Below, piece by piece: positions 32,501-45,920 of a stretch of DNA of 64,000 bases. The translations under genes were made by a program, and so were the position numbers. This DNA comes from Branchiostoma floridae (lineage: Eukaryota > Chordata > Leptocardii > Amphioxiformes > Branchiostomatidae), in NCBI RefSeq assembly GCF_000003815.2, contig NC_049980.1:15406154-15470153 (forward strand). The letters run 5' to 3'. The notes under the pieces are model-generated. The model saw only the letters and a program-made list of their open reading frames with translations. It did no database searches and was not told the DNA's origin. Position 1 is the first letter of the stretch. Each line of letters begins with the position of its first letter.

Positions 32501-35103
32501 CTGTATCATCTTTCAGGATTAGCTAACATCCCATAATCATCTGTAATAGACAACTCTGACAACATGAGCAGTGCAGGGAGGCTATCTGAATTTGATTCAG
32601 TGGATGATGTCAGCTGAAGATGTTGAAGGGTAAAAACACTGCAGTATTTCACTTTAAACAAATGAACAGTCACTTACCTGTAATTGAGACAAACTACATT
32701 TTGTAAGATGAGTCCTTCACAGCATTACAATAATCAAGCACATTCTGCTGCCACTTGGAATATTATTTCTTTTGGTGCAAAATATTTTGAATAAAAACAA
32801 AGTTAGCTTCTACGTGACTATAGTATCCATCATTTCCTCTGATAGGACCTTGGAAATGTCCACAGCACACTACATGTGGTTTAGATGGAAGGATAACATA
32901 CAAGGTAAGGTGACTGCAGACTAATGTGACAGTGCTGCACAGGAATTTGATAATAGCCTTACGTTGGGTTTTGATTCATGGAGATGCCTGCTAGCATCAG
33001 GTTTTGGTGTCTCAAATTTTTTCATCATTTTTATGTGACATGTGTGTATGTTACAGAAAACTGCATATTCTACATTTAATCTTATATCCCACAACTTACA
33101 GTAACTTCAGCACTCAAGTATATTTGACACGGCGCTATGGTTGAATTGAGAAACATGAGCTAACTGATATCCCAAAACTAACGCCTCTGTGAAGAATGAA
33201 TGTGATGAATCTTACTTGCAATAACTATATTTTTGTAGTGGAAGTATAAAAACTGAGCTAGATTTTCCAAAAGTGACAATAAATTCAAGAGTTAATGGTA
33301 TGCTCCAATTAAGTGTGCAGAGCAGGCTAAAGCCAGCGTGAATTTTTTTATCCCAATTCCCTTTAACGACTTATTTTCTCTGTCATTTTGTACAAATTTC
33401 TGTCATTGTTCAATTTTCCGTACCAGTGTTTAGTCACAGTGTATTCAAATTTGTTTATCTGTAATAATACTTCTACCTTTTAAATTTTGTCTTTCAAGGT
33501 TGATGGATTGGTGCTGAAATTTCTCCATCATATGCAGCAGAGTTCTGTCAAATAAATGGTGGAATGATGGGTGCTTGGTACAGCTGCATCCACCAGCAAC
33601 TAAGACTGAAAATTCTTTTTTTTGTCAAGGACAGCAAAATTCGATGTGCTTGCAGATCTACAACGCTGGAGCAGTCTTATTGAGTGGCACTTTGTCAGTA
33701 AACCTGGATTGCCCCCAGGTTCCCTCTATTGGGCTTTATACAATAAATCTCATATTAACTGTTATTTTGCCAATTTTCTGTTGACCTCTCCATCAAACAG
33801 TGATGACAGAAATGACACTTTCTTCAATAAAATCTGACAAATATCTCCACAACAAAAGGCTGGACAGATGACTGGTGGACCCACGGATATTACCTTTCAC
33901 CAAGCCAATGACAAGAGGCTCCCGAGTTTGTTTGATGTCCTCATGTGAACCCATGACAAAACTCTTACCACCTGTAAGTAACTTGATACATGTAACAAGT
34001 TTTTGGTAAACAATCTGTCATGACAATATATTTTCATGTGAAGGCATAAATTAACAGAAAATAAATGCATGCAATCATATTTTCTATTATGAATAGATAT
34101 TACATGCAAAAGTCAAAACATAATTTACGGTAATAAGATTCTCATTGTTTAGCAATGTTGAGTATTAGAATAAAGAAGTCAATCCTTTTTTCATAACTAA
34201 TGCAAATGTGCTACTACTACTTTGCAACATTTCTGTTGATGCTCATTTTCACAGTTGTACATGTTAAGTAATAGTACATTGTATTTACCCACTGGCAAGT
34301 CATATATACTGTGTTTCTAATGATGCTTTCAAGAATTTCCAAACATTTAATATGCAAACCAGTTAAGTCTTACACCAGCATATCTGCCCCAATATGTTAC
34401 ATCATTTCTTTCTGTCCAACTACAGTAATTGCTTGCCATGGCACCCCATGTTGTTAATTTCTGGTGAAAAATCTGTCACTTTAAGATTATAAAATATATT
34501 TGCATGAATTTCATGTCGTCAAGTTAAAACATTTTGGGATCGTTTGGGTGAAATTTTGTTTCTGTCAAGAAGCAAATCTCCAACCTGGGATAGGGGAATG
34601 GGTCCTGGTGGTCCATGAAGTCATTAACATTCCCATCATTCCACATAGCACCTGATGCAAAAAGCTATAGCACTGAAATTGCACACTCATGGTATCAGTT
34701 TCATATATTGGCAGATCATTTCATATAACCCTGAGATTATCAGCCATTGTCACTCCTATTTCTCTCTCTAAATATCCCAGTGCTTCAAAGTGTCACTTTC
34801 GATGACAAAGGAATTATATTGTCACAAAATTAATGCTGTCCTTCCACCGCAAGAGGCACACCATATCAAGAAAATCACACATAAAAGTCTGTGTATGTAT
34901 AATTAACTACACAATTACCCAGAACATGGGAATACAATTACACTATTTCACCTCATCCACTTGTACCCTGTCAGAACTTGTAATTTGATATTGACTTGAT
35001 GTAGAGGGGCCCACATTGTGGACAACACGAGCTGTAAAACCTCTGACTAGAGTTTTACTGTCTTATTGCAGCACCTGAGTCCTTGCCACCACACAACCTA
35101 TGA
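29600..35103. other. Non-coding intergenic stretch
   Basis: About 5.5 kb of AT-rich sequence with no recognisable exon, RNA gene or intact element. Open frames are short and without codon bias. Parts such as 31000-31400 are richer in G+C and could be conserved non-coding sequence, but this cannot be judged from one genome. Confidence 0.5.
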
Positions 35104-36933
35104 ATAAAATCAATGTATCACAACATAGAATATTGCGTTAAAACTCCACACGGCATGTCACAATACTTTCAGTCTTTCTGCGGGGTGAGACAAGGGTGTA
35201 ACATAAGTCCCCTCCTTTTTAACCTTTATATTAACGATTTCCCGGCCCTATTAAATCCAATATCTTGTGACTCCCTATTCTTAAAAGATACTCCTGTAAA
35301 CAGCATATTTTGGGCTGATGATCTTGTACTTGTATCGAAATCAGAAGCAGGCCTAAAAGAATGCTTGAGTGCACTGGACCAATTTTGCTCTCTGTGGAAA
35401 TTATCAATCAATAAGAACAAAACAAAAGTAATGATCTTTTCCAAAAACGGGCGGGCAGTCAATAACAAACATTCACCTTTCACATCTCAGGGTCAAACTA
35501 TAGAGATAACCAACTTTTATACCTACCTAGGAGTGGACATAACACCTTCAGGATCTTTTAGTCGAGCCATAAAACAGTTAAGATTAAAAGCACTACGGGC
35601 CTCGTTCAAATTGAAATCATTCTTATCATCTAATTCCAACCCCTCGATTTCCCTAGCTATTGATCTGTTTAACAGCCTGGTTAAACCTATCCTACTTTAT
35701 TGTAGTGAGCTCACAGGAATAAATGCACAATGTAGAGATCTAATATTCAAAGGGATTCCCGAATGTCAAAATGAAACGACTAGAACAGCTATAGCCACAG
35801 TCCTCAGCCCGATATTGGGATCAGAAGTTAATATACTTAGAGCCTCTCGTCAGGGAAATATATCAGAAGCCTCGCCTATCGATACTCGTCCCATTCTTGT
35901 TCGATTCAAGAAATACAATGACAAACTGAACGTGATATACCAGTCTGACACTTTGTTTAGGAACCAGAATATAACAATAGAACAACCAAAAATCTCATAT
36001 GAAATACCTGACTTAGAATACGTACTCTTAAACTTCTGCAAAATTTTACTTCATGTACCGAAAAGCTCTGTCAATGCTGCCGTAAGAGGTGAATTAGGAG
36101 TATTTCCTCTATTCGTTGACAGTCAAACACATCTGATTAAATACTGGCTAAGATTGCATACTCTACCAAATGACAGGATTGTTAAAAAGGCTTACGACAC
36201 TTCAGTCGAAAAAGAACATGACTGGGCTACTCACGTTCAGGACATTTTATGCCGACATGGGTTCCAAAATGTTTGGATTAACCCCGCTGTTAATGCCAAA
36301 CATTTTGGGAACATATTTAAAGAACGTCTAAAAGACACGTTTCTTTCTGGCTGGAGGGAACAGCTCAAAAGCACCAACAAACTAAAAACCTATTCGAAAA
36401 TTAAAAAACACTTTGGTATGGAAGAATATCTCAAATCAATTCATAATAGACCATTTAGATACAGCATTACAAAACTGAGAATAAGCGCACATTGTTTAGA
36501 AATCGAAAAAGGTCGTCACCGTAACACACCAGCCACTCAGAGACTGTGTCCTACATGTCATGAAAATATAGAAGATGAATTCCACTTTGTAATGAAATGT
36601 CCTACCTACAGTAAAGAGAGAGAAACATTGTTTAAGAATATTAGAACCAAAACACACATCTCTCTTACTGGTGCAGAAAACGATATTTTCAATATATTGC
36701 TCTCATGTTCAACTCATACATCCGTCTACGTAGGCCAGTTTCTTCATAATGTATTCCAAATGCGAGACCAGATTACTCATACATAGCTGTACTGTTATTG
36801 ATAATGTTTTGTTATTGTTTTGTATGTAGCCTCTTAGTACTATTGTCTGTATAGCTATTAGTTGTTATTATTTGCCATACATTGTACCCTGTGCGATTGT
36901 TGAGCAATAAACTCATTCATTCATTCATTCATT
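35104..36933 (+). mobile_element. 5'-truncated non-LTR retrotransposon (CR1/L2-like)
   Basis: The element begins abruptly inside the reverse transcriptase at about 35104, carries an open frame to 36786, a ~125-bp 3' UTR with caataaac, and ends in an (ATTC)n tail at 36914-36933, the tail type seen in CR1/L2/Crack-like elements. Endonuclease and the first half of the reverse transcriptase are absent, as expected from incomplete reverse transcription. No target duplication was identified. Clade assignment is from memory of motif style and not tested. Confidence 0.85.
35113..36786 (+). CDS. Retrotransposon ORF2 C-terminal part: reverse transcriptase fragment and zinc-knuckle-like end
   Basis: 557 codons from the first ATG, with a stop three codons upstream. 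Visible reverse transcriptase blocks are GVRQGCNISPLLFNLYINDF (about residues 24-43), the catalytic box FWADDLVLVS (about 65-74, with W where FADD or YADD is commoner), and YLGVDITPSG. The C-terminal part includes ITKLRISAHCLEIEKGRHRN and the C-x2-C-H...H...C pattern in CPTCHENIEDEFHFVMKC. The frame has no stops or frameshifts over about 1.7 kb, which suggests a fairly recent insertion. The catalytic domain is incomplete, so the copy cannot move by itself. Confidence 0.88.
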   Translation: MYHNIEYCVKTPHGMSQYFQSFCGVRQGCNISPLLFNLYINDFPALLNPISCDSLFLKDTPVNSIFWADDLVLVSKSEAGLKECLSALDQFCSLWKLSINKNKTKVMIFSKNGRAVNNKHSPFTSQGQTIEITNFYTYLGVDITPSGSFSRAIKQLRLKALRASFKLKSFLSSNSNPSISLAIDLFNSLVKPILLYCSELTGINAQCRDLIFKGIPECQNETTRTAIATVLSPILGSEVNILRASRQGNISEASPIDTRPILVRFKKYNDKLNVIYQSDTLFRNQNITIEQPKISYEIPDLEYVLLNFCKILLHVPKSSVNAAVRGELGVFPLFVDSQTHLIKYWLRLHTLPNDRIVKKAYDTSVEKEHDWATHVQDILCRHGFQNVWINPAVNAKHFGNIFKERLKDTFLSGWREQLKSTNKLKTYSKIKKHFGMEEYLKSIHNRPFRYSITKLRISAHCLEIEKGRHRNTPATQRLCPTCHENIEDEFHFVMKCPTYSKERETLFKNIRTKTHISLTGAENDIFNILLSCSTHTSVYVGQFLHNVFQMRDQITHT

Positions 36934-39900
36934 TGATTACTTCAAATACGGGAAATGCAGCCTTCCATGATGCATGGTGCAATACGGAGTGTGTGTGCAG
37001 TATGAAATGACCTGTGTTACTTGATAATGTGCACAGCCTGGACATGAGGACCCTATATGACATAAAATTCTACATTCAGTGCAGGCTCGTAGATGGCGAC
37101 AATCAGGCCTGGATGTAGAGTGAGCATTAAAATAACACTTATATCCCACAAACTGCTCATAACCCTCACAGTTCAATCACACGAATGACTCCTGCTGTAC
37201 ACATCAATCAGACTTTACTGCCTCCGTTTGGGATACTAAACACTGCAGCCAAGAAAAGCTTGTCATAATAATATCCCTCTTTGGATGAACTGTGGTCATC
37301 GTCTTAACATTGTCTGGGTCATCGAAAGACATTTTCATTTAAGACAATCGGCAAAATGTCAAAAACCAATTCAGCGCGTAAGTCCTGAAGTCATAGGTTC
37401 CTATCTTTATTGACATCTAACTTTTGGAATAATGCATATTTCATTCCCTTCCCCCTGCTAACAGAATATTGAACCTACCTTTGCTGGCCCCCAGTGTGGG
37501 TTGGTGTACAGCTTGCCATTAAAGTATGACCACCTTCTTTATTTCTCCAAACCAATCAAAGTGTATAAACTACACAGCTGCACAGCCTGGTGGCCATGAA
37601 TTTCAATTGTTCCCTGGGCAGCCAACATCCTGCAGCGCGTCTTTATGAATTCAGAAGGCTCTTTCATGATCATATCTAACCTCATAATTTCCAATAACTT
37701 CATGTTCTTCTTTCATTAAATCATGATGACTACTGCAGTTACACCCTTTTGTTCATACATGCCTGTATTCCAATACACCCTAACCCTAATATACAGGTAG
37801 GAGTGTCCGTAAATAGGGGCATTATAGGGCTGCCCGAACATCATGCTGAAGCAAATTCTTGATCATATAAACTTAAAGTGTTTCTGACACCAATGACATC
37901 AAAGTGCATGCGCAATGTTTGTCTGATTATAATCAATGATAATACAAGTTAGTTGTGCTTACAGATCATAGACTGTCACATTTGTACAAGATGTAACGTT
38001 TCACCCTTCTGATATTATTGAACATCAAGAAGTGTGTATTTTCAGTGCAAATGTCTGTGTTTATTGAATGATACTATTATCATTAATAAAGAATAGTTGT
38101 ATTCAGGTGTCATGAACACTTTAAAGTTTTGTTTTCCAAACTTTCTTTAACTGAGTGCTGCTGCATGTAATTCTCCGTCCCTACAACTGAGAAGTCAACC
38201 GAGTACATTAGCAGGGCCAAAACTTCAAGAGTTTAAGACGAAGATGTTATTACTTTTAGTCATTTTCCAGATCTTCCAGATCTTTCGTCAACGGAAAATA
38301 CCTTGAGCTTTAGGTCTTTACTGACGAAGAAGATGCTATCATGATTACATTTCATGATTTCTGCATCTTTCATCAAATGAATACCCCAAGGATGTCATGC
38401 AGACTAGGTTTAGGAATATCCTCAGGTTGCAGCAACGTCTGTCCAATCTTCTGGTTGATGGAACACTGCAAGATTCATTTGTAAACTTAAATGGAAAATA
38501 GCGTTTTTTCAGTGCCTAATTTACACAATTTGGCCAAAAGCTTGCTCAACTCCAGGTCTATCTGTCAAGATAGCCTCTAGATCTGTTGATATACGTGCAC
38601 ACAATCCTGCTTTAATTATATCCAGTGTAGGAGGCTTGTTGAGCATCATGCATGGCTGGCTACTTCCAATTATGTACGTTGACAGTTTCCAGCATTCCAC
38701 CTAATGAACTTTATACATTTCAGACTTTGACTACAAGCTGCACCAGAACTTCTAAAAGAGTTAATTATGTAAATCACATTAACACCTATTAGTCTCCAAG
38801 CATATATATGTATTGTCAGTGGTGGTGTAAATTACAAAATGTACTCTCAAATCAGAAGTTTGTGACTGAAGTTGTGACTGAAGTTGTGACCTTCTTCACA
38901 TTTCTATCCGGCAGAAAGAAAACAGGGCCATGAGGAGAAATTTTTGCCACCTAGAGTGGTTTAAGCATAATTCACACCACCAATGACATTATATTGTTGT
39001 GCTTTGCTGGAGCTAAGCATCCATTTCTTAGTACAAAGGAGCTTCTCCAAGATAATCAAAATTTCTCATGTTCCTGAAGCCAGATTAATATAATCATGAA
39101 GACTGCAGAGCATTTGCATTACCATGCATGTTCAATTCACCTGCCACTCCCAAGATCAGATAACCTGCACTGTGTTCCTGTATTATAATATTGATCTATG
39201 TGTTGTAGCTTGTAAAGTTGCTGCCATGCATTTTAGTAGGTTTGTACATATACATTTAGTTACTGTCCCACAATCTGGCTAGATGTCAAGATGATAGCAG
39301 GATGGGAAAGCCCTTTCAAAAAAAGACTTCTTGCTCCAGAAAACTTAATGATCTGGATAGAGTAAAGTGTATTCTGTCTGCACTCAAGCATTGAACATGT
39401 TAGTCTGGCACAGAATATGGGCTCACAACAAAGTATACTCACTTTTATGATCTTAAAGTGGATGGTTTGGCGAAGACTTTCTACAACTCCAAGTCTGCCA
39501 AGATTGTTAAAATAGGTGTAATGTCAAGATTTCAATTTGATCAATTTTTTTTGGCCATCCCGTTTTTCTGACACACAAATTCAGTTTCTTATTTCTTGGA
39601 TTTTGGCAGGGACATAATGGAGCAAGCAGGCAAAAAACAAATTAAACACACAGGTATTAATAGATCCAAAGGCAACCATATTATCAATGTTTAGTGCATT
39701 CATATTATCAATGTTTAGTGCATTCATACACGGAAAAGCCTTAACAACTACAAATGTACAAAGGAAATGGCAGTCACTCTTTTCAACTGTTGAGAATAAA
39801 CAGCTCCCTGAATCCAGGGCTGGGAATGTTTAATACCTTTGGATTTTTTTTTCAAACCTACTGTGATCCCAGAACCAAAAATGTGAATTGATGTGGCCTT

Positions 39901-40920
39901 GAAATGCATTAAAAAAGCAATAATGGAGTAGCAAGAATACAATACAATCCCTCCTAAAATATGCTTGATGAAGGATTCCTCTCCCCATGGAGTATACCAC
40001 ATCTTCACAAAACCCCAGAGGTGGCCCTATTGAGGGCACTAAATTTCCCTGTCTGGTGACAGGATAACAGAAGGACTTTAAGGTCACTCCCACCAGGCCA
40101 GATGTTGGCCTTGATTGGAATTGTCATCCCCCACCCCCATGATTAGCAGTTAAAGATAACAAATGCCTGGGTGGGGACACCCTAATCAGAACAACCCACA
40201 CTGTCCATTTCCATGAGGATGCAGAGTTTATCAGACATGATGGCTACTTCCCAACCTGATGATATCATGGGGACTGCACTGGTAGATACACATCTGGACC
40301 TGCTGACCTTGTCTTGGAATTAGAAAAGGGGAAAATCAATAGTTAACAGGCAGGTGGGATTGGGCTGTTTTCTGCCACCATCAGTCCCAGACTGTATGTT
40401 TATATAGTTTATCATAGTCCATTGTGCATGTAGGCTTGTACTTTCTAAAGTCTTAATTCACAACCAGGGAGGAATATGCATGTGTAACAGCTGATGTTTC
40501 AATGATGTGTGTTCAAACCATAAATGGATAAAACCACCAATATTGACTAATCATGAGTACAATTTGTGTTTTTTAAGGAATTACATGCATACAACTACAT
40601 TATAATTTGTTGGTTCTTGGAATTTGAAATATACTTCTTAACTGCAATATCAACATGAACATAGACACTTGTACATGTACATTGCAACATTAGAGTCTGC
40701 GAGGAGAGACTGTACATGGCACACACAGTATCATAGGTTAAATCTGGAGTCAAGTTTTCCTCCCAGCCTTTTCCATTTTGCCCCCTTGCTGAAATTTTAA
40801 ATTGAATAAATATAAAATATCTGACAACCAACGAAATAACTATATGTGGCCTAAATACAACATACATATAAAGTATACAAGCTGACATATTTGGAGACCA
40901 AATAAATGTAACTACAACAT
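36934..40920. other. Non-coding intergenic stretch
   Basis: No gene recognised. Small direct repeats occur: a 14-mer gtgactgaagtt-type unit near 38865-38890, and attatcaatgtttagtgcat repeated twice near 39682-39727. Open frames here are short and unsupported. Confidence 0.5.
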
Positions 40921-40924
40921 ATTT

Positions 40925-41086
40925 TAAATGCATTTAAGTTTGAGGGGATTTAATTTCGTGGTAGCGGGGAAAAAGGACTTTTAAAGGTGGTTTTAATTTC
41001 GCGGTAACACCATGGACTGCAGTCTAATACCATAATAGAAAAATATTAAACATTAATCCACCGCAAACATTTCTGCATTTACAGTA
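40925..41086 (-). mobile_element. MITE-like element, TACTGTAAATGC family, reverse orientation
   Basis: It ends ctgcatttacagta and starts aaatgcatttaagtttg. Its plus-strand sequence matches the reverse complement of the copy at 48114-48320, including gtagcggggaaaa, ggtggtttta and ccaccgcaaacatttctgca, with an internal deletion of about 45 bp. There is no coding potential. Confidence 0.65.
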
Positions 41087-44000
41087 TATTTGCACAAACA
41101 TGCATATCATAAGGTTTTCAAAAACATACCTGATAGTAGGCAGCTCAGCAAAGATGATGACAGCTGATGAAATACCACTGCTGCTTCATTACTGTTCTAC
41201 ATCATTTGACACTCATGTAATGATGAATTCAGCTTCATATGGTGTTGACGGCCATATTCAGTTGTCATATCTGCTGTCATGTACTGCTGTCATGACCCGA
41301 TGAAGATCAGCTCTATGCTGGAGGGCTAGATGGTATATCAAAAAGCTTTATGGGCACATCATAATCCAGCCTCAAGTCCATTAAGGCTTGGATATGTTCT
41401 TCCCTCCATAACATCAATCAAACATCTGTTCCCTTATTCCAGCTTTCCCACCCCATACTACCTTTCTATAGTCCTTTTATCAACCATTTCCATTATAATT
41501 TTTCCAAGTTTGATTCACCATCCAATCATTCCATATCTGCACCATCTTTTTTTCCCTCGAGTATACAGACTTCCTTCCAGAAGTTGCTCTTGGTGTCTGG
41601 TCCCACAAGCGTTAAACTTCACAATGTATTTCCTGAGTAATAGAACAACATTGATTGATGTGGCGAGTTTCTGTAGATTACGGTTGAATACCTTACATGA
41701 GGGAGTTTAGAGCTTGCATGTGCGAAATGTCAGTACCTTTGGGGCAGTGTTATCTTGTGCAGTGCATGTTCTGAAATAATGTGTGTAGAATTGGCTGTAT
41801 GTGGGCAGAAGATACATGCTGATGAGTGACTAAGTGATGATTGCCTGAAGCTGTAGACAACAGCAGACATAAAAAAAGTCTGCCACCTCCATGTTCTCAT
41901 TCCTTGTGTTATGTCAACTCTATCTATCAGTAGTCTTCATGCTTCAGAGAATCGTCAGGGTCAGTTTATTACAAACCCTTCCTGGCTGTCACCTCAGGTT
42001 GTATACTACTAACATTCGGTCCACCTAATTTTTTCAGGTCCGGTTTTTCTGGACCGGTCCAATAAGAAAAACCAGTTTTGTACCGGTACGCTGTACCGAT
42101 ACCCAGCCCTAGTGTGAAGTATACTGATTTCTCACTGGAGCTCTGTGTCACTTTGCTCTGTACAACCTCTCTTTCCACCTGTCAACCAGCAAAAGTATGG
42201 CAGTCAACCATACCTAAAATCATGATACCCCATGAAAATTGAATTTTAACACTCTTACTAGCAAGTAGCAATGCTGCACCCCATAGAGAATCTTAACACC
42301 TTCAGGTCTTTTTACACATAACCTTAACTTTGCCCCCTTCCGGATTACTGTTTATCTGATTAAGGGATTGACCGAGGTGTTTTTTAAAAACTTTCATCTT
42401 GTTGTGTTTTAAACATGTTCCTTTTACAGTGTTTTTGACCGAAACAAATATGATGTTGGACACTCATTCCATTGTTACTACTAGCATATAATGCCACAAC
42501 TTGTACTTTCCTGTGTCAGTAATTACTACTCTACCCCTGCCTATGAATTTCCCACTTAATTCATTATTGGATGTTGTTGCCTGGTGGGGAAGTTTGTGAC
42601 TGTGCCTGTCAGAGGAACACTCAGTGGGGATCACCAGGACAACCTTCATTACTCAGGTGACCCTCCCCTTCCCTCCTTCTGAGTCCTTGCACGTTTGATC
42701 TCCCACACAAGCAAGTAGAGCGGCACAACGACATGACTTCATCTTGGTGAAACTTGGCAGTTTAATTTAGCAAATGTACAATAAATACAAAGGAAGCGGA
42801 TTTCGCTCATCTGCAGCATGACTAATAAAGTGGTGGCAAGATTTGTGGCGCTGAAGGTCAGGCCGCTGCACATGGCGGAACCAGGTAAAAATATCTCACC
42901 TCACAGCTGCCTTTATCAGCTCGATAAAATCATGTTAGTACAACAAATGCATTACATGGCAATACAAGGGATTATCCCTTCTCTTTTGGACAACACATCT
43001 ACAAAATTTAAAACTCTTCTACTACAGACTATGGCACTTGAATTCAACACATACATGTATTTCAAGCTGACATTCTCTAGATACAACTAATGCACATAAA
43101 AATAATACATATTAACTTTGTTTCTGCACAATACATGATTGTGTAATTACTAACGGTATACACTACACTCTATACAACTTTACCTTAAAAAATTAAAATG
43201 TGCCCAGCTACTATCCTATGGGCTTCATTCTGTACAGTTTAGGTAAAACTTTGCTGCCAGGTCATGTCATCTTGATTGTATGCTTCATGTACCACATGAA
43301 TGATATTGCCATAACAAATTGCCATTTATGAAAAATAGATCAATTTCTGGTTCAACATTGGGGTTGGGGCTACACAAGCCCAATTAATTGGGATTATAGG
43401 TGGCCAAGAACAATGTCTCAAGACTAGTCATTGTGTTGATCATGTTTCTGGCATGCCAACTGTGGTGCATGACAGCTGCTAGCTTGCAAATGATGCAAAT
43501 TAGGAAATCGGCTTTACTGCTTCTTCTAAGCATAGACAAAGTTTGTTGGCTGAAGTTAATTACTCAGACCAATTATACAAAATGTACTTTGATTTTTTTG
43601 GAGTTGATACTTTACAGTCCTTCTATCCACTAGCAGGTGTATCATCAAGAAAGGTATGAGGTTTCTAAAATTAAAATTAATTCATCTTAGAGCACCAACA
43701 GTACATCACAATAATCTCCATAGCTTGAATGCAGTCAGAACAAGCTGTTGTCAAACACATTTTTCACAAGATCTGTAGGCTGCAATGAAGTCTCCATCAC
43801 ATAATATCACACATAAATGCAAAATTTACCATATTTTCTAACAAAAAGGATCTATCCTTACATTTAACTGACAGGACAAGAAGTTATATGGACTTCTTGC
43901 CTTGCCAGTCCTATCTACATTAATTTTTATGATCAGTTCACACCACATAACAGTTACCATATTTCAGGCTGATGGTGACAGGTGCTCTGTTTCAAAGGTC

Positions 44001-44932
44001 AAAGTTCACCCCAACTTCAGTGTTGGTAACTTTCCTGCAAATCCCCCAAACTGCTGACCCCTCCCTACATCTAGACTGGCCATGCTGACAGCCCGTGGAC
44101 CATGTAATGAGTTCCCGCCACACGTATCCGCCATTGACTCCCCTGTCATTGCATCATCTAGACAGGAGCACAAAGTCACCACCCTCATTGATTGGATATA
44201 GGGGGCCCTGGAATTGAACAGGAGCCATCCCTACTATTATTCCTCTGCCCAATTTCTGTTCAACTTTAAGTTAGGCTTTAAAAGAATCTTTGGGAGGTCT
44301 TTGCCTGGCTGTGAAATAATCTGTAGGAAGCTGGGCAGCGGAGGCAGGTGTTGAAGGAGGAGATATGAGGCTCTGTATTCGAGTGCTGGCGCTGGCTCAA
44401 TATTTCATCACCCCAGGGAAGGTGGGCCCAGATGTTTGGAACCAATCTACTTCACTAGTGGCATGGACAATTTAGGAGAAATATTTCCCACCACTGACCC
44501 TTGGCTCCACTAGGACATACATCCCATTGTTTGAATGGCACGACAGTCTCCCTTGCTAATGAAAGTGGGTCAACTGGTCTCAGAGGAGGATATGAATCTA
44601 AATGGTCATCATAGATTAGAGACACAAATTTTTCAAGTTCTAATCTTATGCTGTAAGAATATGGTATTTCCCAAAAAACTGTTCAGCAAAGACAGATGGG
44701 TATTGTGCATAGAAGTTTGAATGGCTCCAATAACATTCTGATGATCTACATTTTGCCACACCATGTTCAAAACATTGTCTTCAAATATCCTAAGAGCTAA
44801 TGATGAATAATATGATGAGCAATCAGTCCTCAGTGAATTCCATAATGGCTAGTCACTCCAAATCTTACTGGTAGGTGTAAACACTTCATTTAGGCAAGTG
44901 ATTGGTTGACAATCCCCAGTGCCCAAGGAATA
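41087..44932. other. Non-coding intergenic stretch
   Basis: Apart from the ACCGGT-rich fragment near 42.05 kb, nothing recognisable as gene, RNA or intact mobile element was found. The 126-codon frame at 41330-41710 is low in information and has no domain similarity. Confidence 0.45.
42040..42115. repeat. ACCGGT-rich dispersed repeat fragment
   Basis: The segment contains ggaccggtccaa, taccggtacgctg and the ending ctgtaccgataccc. The same ending recurs at 46154-46167, and related GGACC/ACCGG words occur at 45787-45920. These pieces may come from one element family. Confidence 0.4.
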
Positions 44933-45029
44933 TCAGCATCTCTCCTTGGTGCTGAATTGTCATCTTTCTGTCTATCCTTGCCAAGGATAGACAGAAAGAT
45001 GACAACTCAGTACCAAGGAGAGATGCTGA
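44933..45029. repeat. Near-perfect foldback (48-bp arms, essentially no loop)
   Basis: The left arm 44933-44980 and right arm 44981-45029 are reverse complements with about two mismatches, meeting at ccttgccaagg. Each arm carries ctccttggt(g/a)ctga, the motif of the 27.7-kb minisatellite. Such a structure could be a small foldback element or, if transcribed, a long hairpin RNA. There is no coding potential. Confidence 0.8.
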
Positions 45030-45786
45030 CAAGTTTTTGAGTTCTTCAATTAGTTTCAGAGCTGGCAAAACCCTTGGTGTTAGCAGTAACTAAGCACAGA
45101 GGAGTAACAGTAATTGCTAAGGAGTGATAGCACTGAAAAATGGGTTAATAAGCCTTAGAGGAATTTGTAGACACCTTTGGACACCAATTATCACAAAGAC
45201 AAAAGTGATTAGTCCGACGATGCAAGTAGGAGATGGTATCCTGGGTCAAGCTCATTTACTTGAATTGCTCTCACCTACAGTATAGTTGCTGTAGTTGCTC
45301 TTGCTGTATAATAGGGGCTACAAGTGATAAGGGAGAAACTGGGCCCAACTGTTCCTTCAGCATAACATTTTTGCAGATGCTCGACACTTTTGCTGGACAA
45401 AACGTTTAAAGCAGGATCAGTTTAAGAACTGCTTATTTTCCTTTAAAGAAACATAAGAGAGCAAGGCAGTCCATATCAATGGCAAACAAGTGAGCTCAAG
45501 AAAATTCATATGTTACCAAATGTAAAACACCCTAACAAACATTTTTCTTCAAGTTTCCATCTTCAAGATAAAAGGTTGTATGAGAGCCCTTATATAAATC
45601 TTTACAAAAATAATTCAACAGGCATGCCAATGTCACTAGGGACTAAAACACATCTTATCAGTAGTCCTCATTGAATAAAGAATCACATTTTAATGTATAT
45701 GCACAAGATAGTAGCTGATGGGATGGAACTTTAATCTCTCAGTACAATCATCCGAGGTGCCATCTGCCATCAATTTCTGAGCAAGT

Positions 45787-45920
45787 CCGGTCAGTGGACC
45801 TAAAAAAATCAGTGCACCGGATTTTGGACCAAGCAGAAAATGACCAGATTTTTTTGACTGGTCAGTGGACCTAAAAAAAATCAGTGCACCGGATTTTGGA
45901 CCAAGCAGAAAATGACCAGA
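45787..45920 (+). repeat. Two-copy tandem repeat (~71-bp period)
   Basis: Copies at 45787-45849 and 45858-45920 share ggtcagtggacctaaaaaaa, gtgcaccggattttggacca and agcagaaaatgaccaga with only single-base differences. The recent duplication lies inside otherwise unremarkable sequence. Confidence 0.8.
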
